Source of the DNA: JAJUJL01 sp041736465
Lineage (GTDB): Bacteria > Chloroflexota > Anaerolineae > Anaerolineales > UBA4823
DNA: 47,310 nucleotides
Assembly: GCA_041736465.1 (NCBI GenBank)
Contig: JBGSTO010000213.1
Coordinates: 1-47,310 of the forward strand
Reading direction: 5' to 3'
This document shows positions 17,509-25,865 of this stretch, in pieces. The position numbers were made by a program, and so were the translations under genes. The notes beneath the pieces were generated by a model. It did not search any database. It was not told the DNA's origin and was given only the letters and a program-made list of their open reading frames with translations. The first letter of the stretch is position 1, and each line of letters opens with the position of its first letter.

Positions 17509-18675
17509 TTAAGGCGGGCCGCTCGTGTTGGTAGGCCAGGCTGTGTAGGTTGGTTCGAAGGCGGGTGGCGGTGTGGCGCCAGGCGCGCCTCCGCCGGGCC
17601 GAACCGCAGTGGGCGAAGGCTGTGTCACGGCATCCACCGGCGCAGTCGCCATGAGCGTGGCTGAAGGCAATGCCCCTGGGAGAGCAGAGGCCTGCACATC
17701 AGGCACAGGCGTGCTGCTGCCCCCCAGAATCGAGGCCAGATAAATTCCTCCGACAGTTAATCCCAACAACAGCACCCCAAATGTCGCCAGCAAATAGACC
17801 GGCCAGCGCCGTTTGCGGGCGGGTACCGGCTGTAGAGGTTTTACAGATGGGATAGTCGGTTTGGGTGGGGCCGGGACGCGCAGCGCAATGATCGTGATGT
17901 TATCGTGACCCCCGCGAATATTTGCCAGATCCACCATCTGGTTCAAGGCGCTCGCAAGCGGGCCTGCATTCACCAGGCGCAAGATCTCATCGTCCTCCAA
18001 CAGGTCGGTAAGTCCATCGCTGCACAGCAGCAGCGTATCACCAATACGTAAAGGATAACCCTGATTGCTTTCCGAACTTTGACTGCCTTCCTGCGGCGCC
18101 AATCGCAGTCGCAGGTCCGGCACCACTGGGGAGCGAGAACCTAAATAGCGCCGGATTACATGCGCATTAGGATGGCTTCGAACCTGGTTGGGGTGGATCA
18201 ACCCCTGCTCAACGGCTTCCTGAATCCAGGTATGATCGGTTGTCAGTTGGTGTATTTGCCCATCGCGAATTAAATAGATGCGCGAATCGCCCACAGAAAC
18301 CGTATAAAGACGGTCGCCGATCACCCACGCACAGGCGCAGGTCGCTCCCATTCCATGCCGTTCGGGCTGCGATTCGGCAGCTTCATAGATGCGATAGCCG
18401 GCTTCGACAACTGCCTGGCGCAAGAGTTCTACCGGGCGTGAACCCTCGCTGCTCGCGATGACATCACTGATGGTTTCAACAGCCAGCTCGGCTGCCACTT
18501 CACCAGCACGATGCCCTCCGATTCCGTCCGCCACAATCGCCAGCACAGAGGGGATAGCCAGGTCCTGACCCAGGCGGTAGGCCGAAACGCCAAAACGATC
18601 TTCGTTGCTCTTGCCGCTCATGCCAGGATGACTGACTGCATCAATTGCAAGATGTGCGTGTTTTGCAGAGATCAC
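17509..18675 (-). CDS. Membrane-anchored PP2C-family serine/threonine phosphatase
   Basis: 388 residues. Residues ~1-265 are a complete PP2C domain with the metal and phosphate ligands: SHPGMSGKSNEDRFG, IVADGIGGHRAGEVA, VSVGDSRIYLIRDG, LLLCSDGLTDLL and IRGGHDNITIIAL. A cytoplasmic linker leads to one membrane helix (VYLLATFGVLLLGLTVGGIYLASI, ~293-316) and a ~70-residue outer tail rich in Pro, Thr and Ala. The catalytic domain is therefore cytoplasmic. It probably removes phosphate from Ser/Thr proteins, possibly those read by the FHA protein. The start ATG overlaps the FHA gene stop as ATGA. No Hanks-type kinase is visible in the window; the kinase partner must lie elsewhere. Confidence 0.93.
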   Translation of the reverse strand: MISAKHAHLAIDAVSHPGMSGKSNEDRFGVSAYRLGQDLAIPSVLAIVADGIGGHRAGEVAAELAVETISDVIASSEGSRPVELLRQAVVEAGYRIYEAAESQPERHGMGATCACAWVIGDRLYTVSVGDSRIYLIRDGQIHQLTTDHTWIQEAVEQGLIHPNQVRSHPNAHVIRRYLGSRSPVVPDLRLRLAPQEGSQSSESNQGYPLRIGDTLLLCSDGLTDLLEDDEILRLVNAGPLASALNQMVDLANIRGGHDNITIIALRVPAPPKPTIPSVKPLQPVPARKRRWPVYLLATFGVLLLGLTVGGIYLASILGGSSTPVPDVQASALPGALPSATLMATAPVDAVTQPSPTAVRPGGGAPGATPPPAFEPTYTAWPTNTSGPP

Positions 18676-20621
18676 AGTACAAACCCCTGGTCAAATTCCT
18701 TCTCGGTGATCTGATAAGTGCGTTCGGGCAGGCGAAGTTGAAAGCGAAAACTAACCCGTCCGAGATGAATCCGGTCACCATGCTCAAGCACGGCGCCTGC
18801 TTCCGGAACCGGTGAATAGTTCACCCAGGTGCCTGCCACTGATCCTTCATCGGTGAGACGATAACAGCCATCTTCTCCCCGCACTAACCGGGCATGTAGT
18901 GCATTTACGGATGGATCATCCAATACCAGCGTCGCCAGGCTGCGATCTCGCCCCAGTGTGCATTCGTTTGTGGTGATCGGTACGGGTGAGACCGAATCCG
19001 TCTGTTCGTCTTCTATGATCGGCATCAAAAAAGCATGCGCCTTAGGCGACAGGCGTCGCTGTGGCCAGCGCAGGCGATTCACCCAACCAGCGATCTTGCC
19101 ACGCGAAACTGTGGTAAGTGTTGGCTTCTCCTGAACAGTGGGAGTCTTCAGGTCAGGTTGCTGCCCGAATCGCAGACCCCTTCTGCCGGGAAGAGATCGC
19201 AGAGCATGCGGGCGGATCTTCCCACTAAAAAGCAGCACCAGCGTCACCAGCGCCAGGAGCAGCAAACCAGCCAGCCCGGCTACCAGGGGTGCATTCAGCA
19301 CCAGCCCTGACCATGGGTTCAATTGCGGCGCTTCTACCAGAATATCCACAACTGTTTCGATGCTCGTGCCCACCAATCCCAGCGCGTCTGTGGCTTCGAC
19401 GTGCAGCACATGGCGACCCGCCTGGGTATATGCGCTCAAATCCCAGGTAAAGTGATCGAATGGAGGCTCGGTATTCTCATCAACAAGCTGGTCATCCACA
19501 AACAGCGCTGTTTTCACCAATGCTCTGGCGCGTTCATCAGGAAAAATAATTAGAATCTGAAAATCCTGCTCTGCGGGAGCCAGCTCGCCGCTGTCTGGCT
19601 GTTCACCAAAAGCAGTGCGAGTTTCTACCGGAATGCTGCGCACGATTTGCCCAGGCGGCGTGAGAAATACAGGTTCTGGTGGCTGTAAGTCCACACTGAA
19701 CGTGCTTGCCTCAGTTCGCAGTGACAGCTCAGCGTTCTCGATTTCGACCACCAGCTCATTTTCTCCGCTCTGCCGGATTTGTGACCGGTAAACCAGCTCG
19801 TAGATGTCTCGCAGCGCAGAGAAGTAATTTTCTGGGTTTGGCAATCCCTCCCAACCTGAAAATGCGTGGTATTGTCCGCCGGTTTGCTCACTTAATACCT
19901 GCAGGTTCCTGGCAGCCGGCAGATCGAATGCGTCTGGAGAGGCCACCAACCAGATATAAATTCTTACACGCTGCTGTTGAGCCAGGGAGAGCAAACTCTC
20001 CAAACCAGAAGCCAGGTCGCCGGCTGGCGGAGCGGTGATGAACACTACCGCCCTTTCCATACCGGGGCGCGGCGTGGTATCCGAAGCCAGCTCTACCGCC
20101 TGAAAAAGCAGATCCAGTGTCGGCTGCTCGGCATCGAAGTCCTGTGTCTCCTGCTGCAGCAATTCTATTAGCTCGCTCCCCTCGCTGACGTGCGACCGCG
20201 TTGTGCCAGATCGTACCAACAGGCTTAAGTCATCCAGGGTGGTCCCCTCGCGACTCCGTGTCCAGGCTTGAAGAGCATTCACGATCTGATCGTAACGAGA
20301 GACCCCCTGCGAGTCCTGAATGGCAAAAGTTCTGCCTGTGTTCAGGGCAAAAACCGCCTGCAGACCTGGTCTGATCTCCCGAAACTGCTGCAGGGTCAGC
20401 TGCTGTCCATTTTCGAGCAGGCGGATATCCTGTTCCCGCAATCCGTGGATAAAATTCTCGTCGCCAGCATGTACGTCCAGGTAAACGCGTATTTCCGGGA
20501 AGGCATCCGAATCAACAGGCAATAGACCGGCCCACCCATCAGATTGCGCGCCAACAGGCGCTGCCATCAACAGCAGCGCTATCAACCACAAGCACGCCCG
20601 CCAGGGCTTCAATTGCAGCAT
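18672..20621 (-). CDS. Membrane protein with vWA-like outer domain and cytoplasmic FHA domain
   Basis: 649 residues. A signal peptide (MLQLKPWRACLWLIALLLMAAPVGAQ) leads to a ~410-residue extracytoplasmic part resembling a von Willebrand A domain (VFALNTGRTFAIQD, AVVFITAPPAGDL, RVRIYIWLVASPD, LSEQTGGQYHAF), although the DxSxS metal site is not intact. One membrane helix at ~440-466 is followed by a basic linker and a C-terminal FHA domain (~550-630) with GRDRS, SVNALHARL and GTWVN, the phosphothreonine-binding residues. It would couple an outside signal to a phospho-protein inside. It is the first gene of the operon. The start at 20621 gives the signal peptide; longer in-frame sequence upstream is not domain-like. 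TACAAT at 20634-20629 suggests a very short leader. Confidence 0.88.
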   Translation of the reverse strand: MLQLKPWRACLWLIALLLMAAPVGAQSDGWAGLLPVDSDAFPEIRVYLDVHAGDENFIHGLREQDIRLLENGQQLTLQQFREIRPGLQAVFALNTGRTFAIQDSQGVSRYDQIVNALQAWTRSREGTTLDDLSLLVRSGTTRSHVSEGSELIELLQQETQDFDAEQPTLDLLFQAVELASDTTPRPGMERAVVFITAPPAGDLASGLESLLSLAQQQRVRIYIWLVASPDAFDLPAARNLQVLSEQTGGQYHAFSGWEGLPNPENYFSALRDIYELVYRSQIRQSGENELVVEIENAELSLRTEASTFSVDLQPPEPVFLTPPGQIVRSIPVETRTAFGEQPDSGELAPAEQDFQILIIFPDERARALVKTALFVDDQLVDENTEPPFDHFTWDLSAYTQAGRHVLHVEATDALGLVGTSIETVVDILVEAPQLNPWSGLVLNAPLVAGLAGLLLLALVTLVLLFSGKIRPHALRSLPGRRGLRFGQQPDLKTPTVQEKPTLTTVSRGKIAGWVNRLRWPQRRLSPKAHAFLMPIIEDEQTDSVSPVPITTNECTLGRDRSLATLVLDDPSVNALHARLVRGEDGCYRLTDEGSVAGTWVNYSPVPEAGAVLEHGDRIHLGRVSFRFQLRLPERTYQITEKEFDQGFVL

Positions 20622-20692
20622 ACATAAGATTGTAACAAAAAAAGAAGATGGTGAGCAGATCACACAGCGTTGATTCGGAAAACCCTGGCGAC

Positions 20693-20721
20693 TTGCGCCG
20701 ACCCATGTCCAGATGTATAAT
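20693..20721 (+). promoter_or_regulatory. Promoter of the GT39-like gene
   Basis: TTGCGC (20693-20698), 17 bases and TATAAT (20716-20721), about 60 bases before ATG 20782. It is in the 160-base gap between this gene and the divergent FHA operon. Confidence 0.6.
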
Positions 20722-20781
20722 GCCGCAAACAAGCGTTCTTTGAGATGTGGTGTGGCAGGGACTGATTGTGGTGATATTTTA

Positions 20782-23478
20782 ATGCAGCCGCGCAATTACC
20801 CGCTGGATTCAACCAGGTTATTCTTCTATCGCCTCTCCTTTATTCTGTTCCTGCTACAGAGCCTGGGCGTTGCCGTCCTGCTTATAATCCAGCAAGCCAC
20901 CTCTCTCCCGATTGAGCGCCCCTACCTGCTGGGTTTACCAATCCTGTTTACCGCCCTGTGGGTGGTGATGCTGTACGCATCCATACGGGTGCCCCCTTGG
21001 TTCGGTAGCTTCGACCGGCGCTTATTTAACTGGGCGCTGGCAGCAGAACGCTGGCACCTTATACTTTTGATCTGCTTTGCCTGTATCCTGGTTGGGAGCA
21101 TCATCCTCCTCGCAATCCACCAGGGAAGTTTTTATTTCTTCGCGCCCCCTGCCAATCCGGACCATACGGATACCGTTGCGCTGGTGAATCTGTATTATAA
21201 AAAGGCCTACCCGCTGCTGTTCTTGCTCCAGCCGCCAGCGCTCATGCTGGTAGGCTTCGGCCTTCAGATGGCACTCCTCTTTCCAATGATGTGCTTCGGG
21301 GTACGAGAATGGCATCGCGAACTCATCAAGCATAACTTATACACCGTAGGCGGTATCTACGGGTTTTTCCTGCTGGTATGGCTTTTTATTGGCGGGGCGG
21401 GCATTCAATTGGAACCGGATTACAGCATCCCGGGTTGGTATCCGCTGGGGGCTCCCATACTGGATAGCCAATTTTTCCTGGTCATCATTGTGGGAATTGT
21501 TATCGTTGGCGCCTGGCTCTTGTATATACGGCTGCGCAAAAACCAGCTGCTAACCCGCCCAGTATGGTTCTCAGCGATACGCATCGACCTGGTATTTGGC
21601 CTGGCTATATGGCTTTTGGCAGCTGTACACTGGCTGTCTATTCCTACGCAGGTCAACTGGTTTGTCGCTCCGCCGCGCTCTCCCAATTATGAATATTATC
21701 CCAATTCAGACGCTTACTTATACGACACGACTGCCCAAAGCCTGATCGTCGGCGCGGGTTATAAAACTGGCAGCATGGATTATCCGCTCAGGCCCTTTTA
21801 CGCACTGTTCATCGCCCTGCTGCATGCGCTTTCTGGACAGAATTTAGAAACGGTGAGCAGGGTCCAATCCGGGATCTTTGCAGTTTTCCCGGTAATAATC
21901 TATTTTATCGCCAGCCGGCTGCATAACCGCCTCACCGGCTTACTTGCTGCGCTGTTGGTCATCTTGAGGGAAGGCAACGCCATCTTATTGGCCGATAAAA
22001 TTACTGTATCTAACTCCAGGCTGCTCATGGCAGAAATGCCGGCAGCGATCTGCGTGGCGCTGTTTCTTTTAATTGCTTTCGCATGGTTTAAGCGGCTACA
22101 ATACAGGCAAGCTTATTCCTTAATGATTGGATGTGTCGTTGCAGCCGCTTTACTAATTCGAATTGAAGCGATCGCTCTGATCCCATTATTCATCGCCTTT
22201 GCTCTTTTATTCAACTTTCGGTCGCCTGGGCGATACTTTAAGCACGCACTCCTGGTGTTAGTCGGCGCGACCTTATTCCTGGCTCCATGGGTTTATCGCA
22301 ACTGGCGCACAACTGGCCTGATTTATTTGGAAAAACCAGGCGAGCGCCTGACCTATTTTCTGGTTCGCAGCGGAGCATCAACAACGTCGCTCAGTGCAGC
22401 TTCGCCTGCTGAAACCGGTGATACGCCCCGCCCTGGCTTCGTTCACCGGCTGCGCTCCAATTTCCTCAACAGCCAGATTCAGGCTGTACTCCTCTTTCCG
22501 TCTGCATACCGGTTTGTAGACAGCAGTATAGCTTTCCTTGGGCACCGGGATAGCTTGCGGTTCTCAGAAGTTTGCTGTTCGAGAGAAAATTATGCCGACC
22601 GCCTCCCGTTTTGGAATTGGGGTCAGTGGAAGGGTGAAATCCCCAGTGCGGCTCTCATTCCTTTTCTGGTGAACCTTCTTTTACTCTCGACAGGTGCAGC
22701 CCTCGTCTGGAAAAAGAACGGCCTGGCAGGCTTATTCCCCATGCTGGCAGCCGTCACTCATTACCTGGTAAGCGCCATCGTGCGCATTTCGGGCGGAAGG
22801 TTCGTTCAGATGGTGGACTGGGTCTGGGTCCTTTACTTCAGTGCAGGCATCTCCGCTTTGATCCTTGGCGTGTACGCGTTTATCTTCCGGCTGCGAGCCT
22901 CCGGAGCTTTGGTCGAACAAGCCAATCCACCTGAAATATCCGCACCTCTCCAATCCGATAATGTTCGCTGGAGATCACTTCTTACCCTGGGTCTGGTGAT
23001 CTTTCTGCTCGGCCTCTCGATACCGGCAGCGGAATGGGTGATCCAACCGCGCTATACACAGCATACCCAACAAGAGTGGCTTGCGGAGCTGTTGAATTCC
23101 ACATATCTTCAACAGCAGCATCCTGATGTGTTGGAAACACTGAAAAGCGTACCGGAAATTGACCCCTATGTATACCAGGGCCGAGCGCTTTACCCGCGCT
23201 ATCACAGAGCAGGGCAGGGTGAATCTGGCATCACGGTCACGCCCTTCACCCCGAAAGACTTTTCCCGATTCAGCTTTTTCCTGGTTGGTCCGCGCAATGC
23301 CGGCATCCTGCTGCCTGTTGAAAGCGCCCCCGAGATCGATTTCACCAGTGCTTCAGACGTTCTGGTACTCGGTTGTCAGGATCAGGGCTTTGTGCGCGCT
23401 CACCTCGTTTACATTCGCGCCACGCAGAATGTTATGATTAGCTCTGCATTCAAAGATGCCTTTCCCTGCAAGCCATGA
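20782..23478 (+). CDS. Large GT39-like membrane glycosyltransferase (putative)
   Basis: 898 residues with many membrane helices. The first ~290 residues contain about seven helices of no recognised family. From ~300 on the layout is that of PMT/ArnT-type (GT-C) transferases: an outer loop with PNYEYYPNSDAYLYDTTAQSL, which may hold the catalytic acid, then YPLRPFYALFIALLHAL and further helices in pairs, and a C-terminal soluble part of ~200 residues. GT-C enzymes use polyprenyl-phosphate sugars on the outer face, which fits the polyprenyl-phosphate GT2 that follows. The start at 20782 follows a good promoter; an in-frame ATG at 20713 overlaps the -10 and is rejected. Sequence is more AT-rich than the genes at 27.8-30.9 kb. 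Confidence 0.75.
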   Translation: MQPRNYPLDSTRLFFYRLSFILFLLQSLGVAVLLIIQQATSLPIERPYLLGLPILFTALWVVMLYASIRVPPWFGSFDRRLFNWALAAERWHLILLICFACILVGSIILLAIHQGSFYFFAPPANPDHTDTVALVNLYYKKAYPLLFLLQPPALMLVGFGLQMALLFPMMCFGVREWHRELIKHNLYTVGGIYGFFLLVWLFIGGAGIQLEPDYSIPGWYPLGAPILDSQFFLVIIVGIVIVGAWLLYIRLRKNQLLTRPVWFSAIRIDLVFGLAIWLLAAVHWLSIPTQVNWFVAPPRSPNYEYYPNSDAYLYDTTAQSLIVGAGYKTGSMDYPLRPFYALFIALLHALSGQNLETVSRVQSGIFAVFPVIIYFIASRLHNRLTGLLAALLVILREGNAILLADKITVSNSRLLMAEMPAAICVALFLLIAFAWFKRLQYRQAYSLMIGCVVAAALLIRIEAIALIPLFIAFALLFNFRSPGRYFKHALLVLVGATLFLAPWVYRNWRTTGLIYLEKPGERLTYFLVRSGASTTSLSAASPAETGDTPRPGFVHRLRSNFLNSQIQAVLLFPSAYRFVDSSIAFLGHRDSLRFSEVCCSRENYADRLPFWNWGQWKGEIPSAALIPFLVNLLLLSTGAALVWKKNGLAGLFPMLAAVTHYLVSAIVRISGGRFVQMVDWVWVLYFSAGISALILGVYAFIFRLRASGALVEQANPPEISAPLQSDNVRWRSLLTLGLVIFLLGLSIPAAEWVIQPRYTQHTQQEWLAELLNSTYLQQQHPDVLETLKSVPEIDPYVYQGRALYPRYHRAGQGESGITVTPFTPKDFSRFSFFLVGPRNAGILLPVESAPEIDFTSASDVLVLGCQDQGFVRAHLVYIRATQNVMISSAFKDAFPCKP

Positions 23479-23592
23479 ATTCATCTGAATCACTTTCTAA
23501 ATCAGGAACGCTAAAATGCTAAGGCGCAGGCGATTTTGCTCAACGGCAGAACGCCGATCAATTCTACGAAGTTGGTTCATAGAGAGAAAGAT

Positions 23593-24579
23593 ATGAAAAT
23601 TTCCGTTGTCATTCCAGTGTACAACGAAGAAGACAGCCTGCCGTTGCTGTACCAGGCGCTGCAAGACGCCTTGGGCGGCGTACCCGATTTGGAGTGGGAG
23701 GCTGTGCTGGTCAACGATGGCAGCTCCGACGGCAGCCTGGAAGTGCTCAAAAAGCTGGCGCAGGAACACCCACAGCACCTGTGCGTAGTCTCGCTGCGAC
23801 GCAACTTCGGCCAGACGGCTGCCATCGCCGCCGGCATCGATTACGCCAGCGGAGATGTGATTGTCCTGATGGATGCCGACCTGCAAAACGATCCGGCGGA
23901 TATCCCGGCAATGCTGCAAAAGATAGAAGAAGGCTATGACGTGGTCAGCGGGTGGCGCATTCGCCGCAAGGACACCTTCCTGACGCGCACGCTGCCGTCG
24001 CGCATCGCCAACTGGCTGATCTCGGTGGTGACCGGAGTGCACCTGCACGATTACGGCTGCACGCTCAAGGCCTACCGGCGGGAGGTGATCACCGGTTTCC
24101 GCCTGTACGGCGAGATGCACCGTTTCATCCCCGCCTATGCCAGCAGTGTAGGCGCCCGGATCGTAGAAATGCCGGTCAATCACCATCCACGGAAATTCGG
24201 TAAGACAAAGTACGGACTGAACCGCACCATGAAAGTCATTCTGGACTTGTTTACTGTGAAATTCCTGCTCAGCTACTCGAATAAACCAATTTACCTGTTT
24301 GGCGGCACCGGCATTGTATTGATCCTGATCAGCCTGGCTACACTCCTGTTTCTTGCCTTGCGAAAAATAATTTATACTACTTCCATGTTCGACTCGCCGC
24401 TCTTTCAAATGAGCACGATGTTCATCATCCTGGGCTTTCAATCCATCTTGATGGGATTTATCGCTGAGCTGCTCGTCCGGACATACCACGAGTCGCAGCA
24501 GAAACCAACCTATATCATCCATAAAGTGATCAACAGCCGGGTCCAACAGGTAGCTCCACAAGATATCCAGCAGGATTAA
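23593..24579 (+). CDS. GT2 polyprenyl-phosphate glycosyltransferase (DPM1/GtrB-like)
   Basis: 328 residues. The N-terminal GT-A domain begins MKISVVIPVYNEEDSLP, has NDGSSDGS, and DXD-type MDADLQNDP, with RNFGQTAAIAAGIDYA. Two C-terminal membrane helices (IYLFGGTGIVLILISLATLLFLAL and MFIILGFQSILMGFIAELLVR) give the GtrB/ArnC/DPM1 layout. Such enzymes charge undecaprenyl phosphate with a sugar from a nucleotide donor. The donor sugar is not predictable. Its product could feed the GT39-like proteins around it. ATG 23593 fits the conserved start. The next gene begins 2 bases after its stop. Confidence 0.92.
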   Translation: MKISVVIPVYNEEDSLPLLYQALQDALGGVPDLEWEAVLVNDGSSDGSLEVLKKLAQEHPQHLCVVSLRRNFGQTAAIAAGIDYASGDVIVLMDADLQNDPADIPAMLQKIEEGYDVVSGWRIRRKDTFLTRTLPSRIANWLISVVTGVHLHDYGCTLKAYRREVITGFRLYGEMHRFIPAYASSVGARIVEMPVNHHPRKFGKTKYGLNRTMKVILDLFTVKFLLSYSNKPIYLFGGTGIVLILISLATLLFLALRKIIYTTSMFDSPLFQMSTMFIILGFQSILMGFIAELLVRTYHESQQKPTYIIHKVINSRVQQVAPQDIQQD

Positions 24580-24581
24580 CA

Positions 24582-25709
24582 TTGCGAATTTTAGTTATCA
24601 CACATGAATATCCTCCGGTTGGCGGTGGCGGCGGCAGAGTTGCGGCAGATTTAAGCGAACGGTTGAGCGCAGCCGGTCATGAGATTCGGGTGATTACCTC
24701 CCACGTAAAGGGTCTCCCCCGCCAACAAACCATGAATGGGGTCGAAGTTATCCGTCTTCCCTGCTTCCGCCACCAACCGTTCCAGGCCAGCTTTCTGTCT
24801 ATGGCGGCATATGTTTTGATTGGCGCCGTATATGCCATGAACATGACTCGCAGCTGGCGACCAGATCTCATCCATGTACATTTTGCTGTGCCAGGAGGGG
24901 TTCTGGCGAGGTATATTGCACGGCTTACAAAAACACCTTATGTATTAACCGCTCACCTGGGAGATGTGCCAGGAGGCGTACCATCCAAAACCGAGCGGTG
25001 GTTCCGGTTTGTTTACCCGTTCACCCACAAAATCTGGAAAGAAGCAAAGCGAGTTATTGCAGTAAGCGATTTCACTCGCCAACTCGCGCTCATCCATTAT
25101 CCGATCCCAATCTCCGTCATTCCAAATGGAGTTGACCTGAACCTGCTGGATCCAGGTGTAATCCAGTCGCATGAAACCCCGCAACTTGTATTTGCCGGGC
25201 GACTGGTGGAACAAAAAAACCCTCTTCAGGTAGTGCGCACACTGGCTTTATTGAAGGATCTGGACTGGCACTGCACGATCATTGGTGATGGCCCGTTGCG
25301 CGAGACGTTGGAGAAGGAAATTGCCCGGCTCGATCTGCAGGACCGCTTCACATTACCGGGCTGGAAAACACCTGAAGAAGTGATCGAGTACTTCAAGCAC
25401 AGTGACATCCTCTTCATGCCTTCTCTGTCGGAAGGATTTCCGGTAAGCGGCGTGCAAGCGTCGGCAATTGGCCTGGCGCTCGTTGTAAGCCACGCAGGCG
25501 GTTTCCCCGAAATCGTCGTTCAGGGCGAAAACGGATTTGTCACCGACGCTTTCGACACGCCCGCCATGGAAGCTGCCCTGCGAAATATGCTGGTTGACCC
25601 GCAGAAACTGCTGAATGCCAGATTGAAGAGCCGGGAACTGGCTTTCCGGTATGACATCAACCTGATCGTCAAGCAATATTTGCATATTTTCCAGGAGGTG
25701 GTTGCTTGA
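24582..25709 (+). CDS. GT4-family glycosyltransferase (TTG start)
   Basis: 375 residues of GT-B fold. The N-terminal MRILVITHEYPPVGGGGGRVAADLS is typical of GT4, as are IPNGVD, VFAGRLVEQKNP and IIGDGPL. The nucleotide-sugar loop reads SEGFPVSGVQASAIG: the EX7E motif is present as E-X7-Q, because the second glutamate is replaced. The consequence is unknown. The start is TTG at 24582, 2 bases after the GT2 stop, with AGGA about 8 bases upstream; no ATG in frame gives the conserved N-terminus. It is cytoplasmic and probably transfers a sugar in the same pathway as the GT2. Confidence 0.9.
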   Translation: MRILVITHEYPPVGGGGGRVAADLSERLSAAGHEIRVITSHVKGLPRQQTMNGVEVIRLPCFRHQPFQASFLSMAAYVLIGAVYAMNMTRSWRPDLIHVHFAVPGGVLARYIARLTKTPYVLTAHLGDVPGGVPSKTERWFRFVYPFTHKIWKEAKRVIAVSDFTRQLALIHYPIPISVIPNGVDLNLLDPGVIQSHETPQLVFAGRLVEQKNPLQVVRTLALLKDLDWHCTIIGDGPLRETLEKEIARLDLQDRFTLPGWKTPEEVIEYFKHSDILFMPSLSEGFPVSGVQASAIGLALVVSHAGGFPEIVVQGENGFVTDAFDTPAMEAALRNMLVDPQKLLNARLKSRELAFRYDINLIVKQYLHIFQEVVA

Positions 25710-25865
25710 GCCAGGAAATATCCCCTCGGATTACCCTGGGAACGCGTGGTGAGCTGGTCAGAGCTGCCAGGCGCGTCGTTCCTTCGTCCTGCCATCCAGA
25801 ATTCGCTGAGACGCTCTGCGGATAATCAAAATTATTAGTTGCGCTTTATGTGAGAAACTCCATCG

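Noticed and set aside
23497..24582. A 361-codon open frame on the minus strand opposite the GT2 gene
   Set aside because: It has no domain-like sequence, is rich in His, Gln and Asp as antisense frames are, and covers a clear GT2 gene on the other strand.
25706..25825. Short frame of 39 codons (TTG start, ISPRITLGTRGELVRAARR) after the GT4 gene
   Set aside because: It may be a remnant of a gene start, but it is short, has no clear ribosome binding site and no recognised family.
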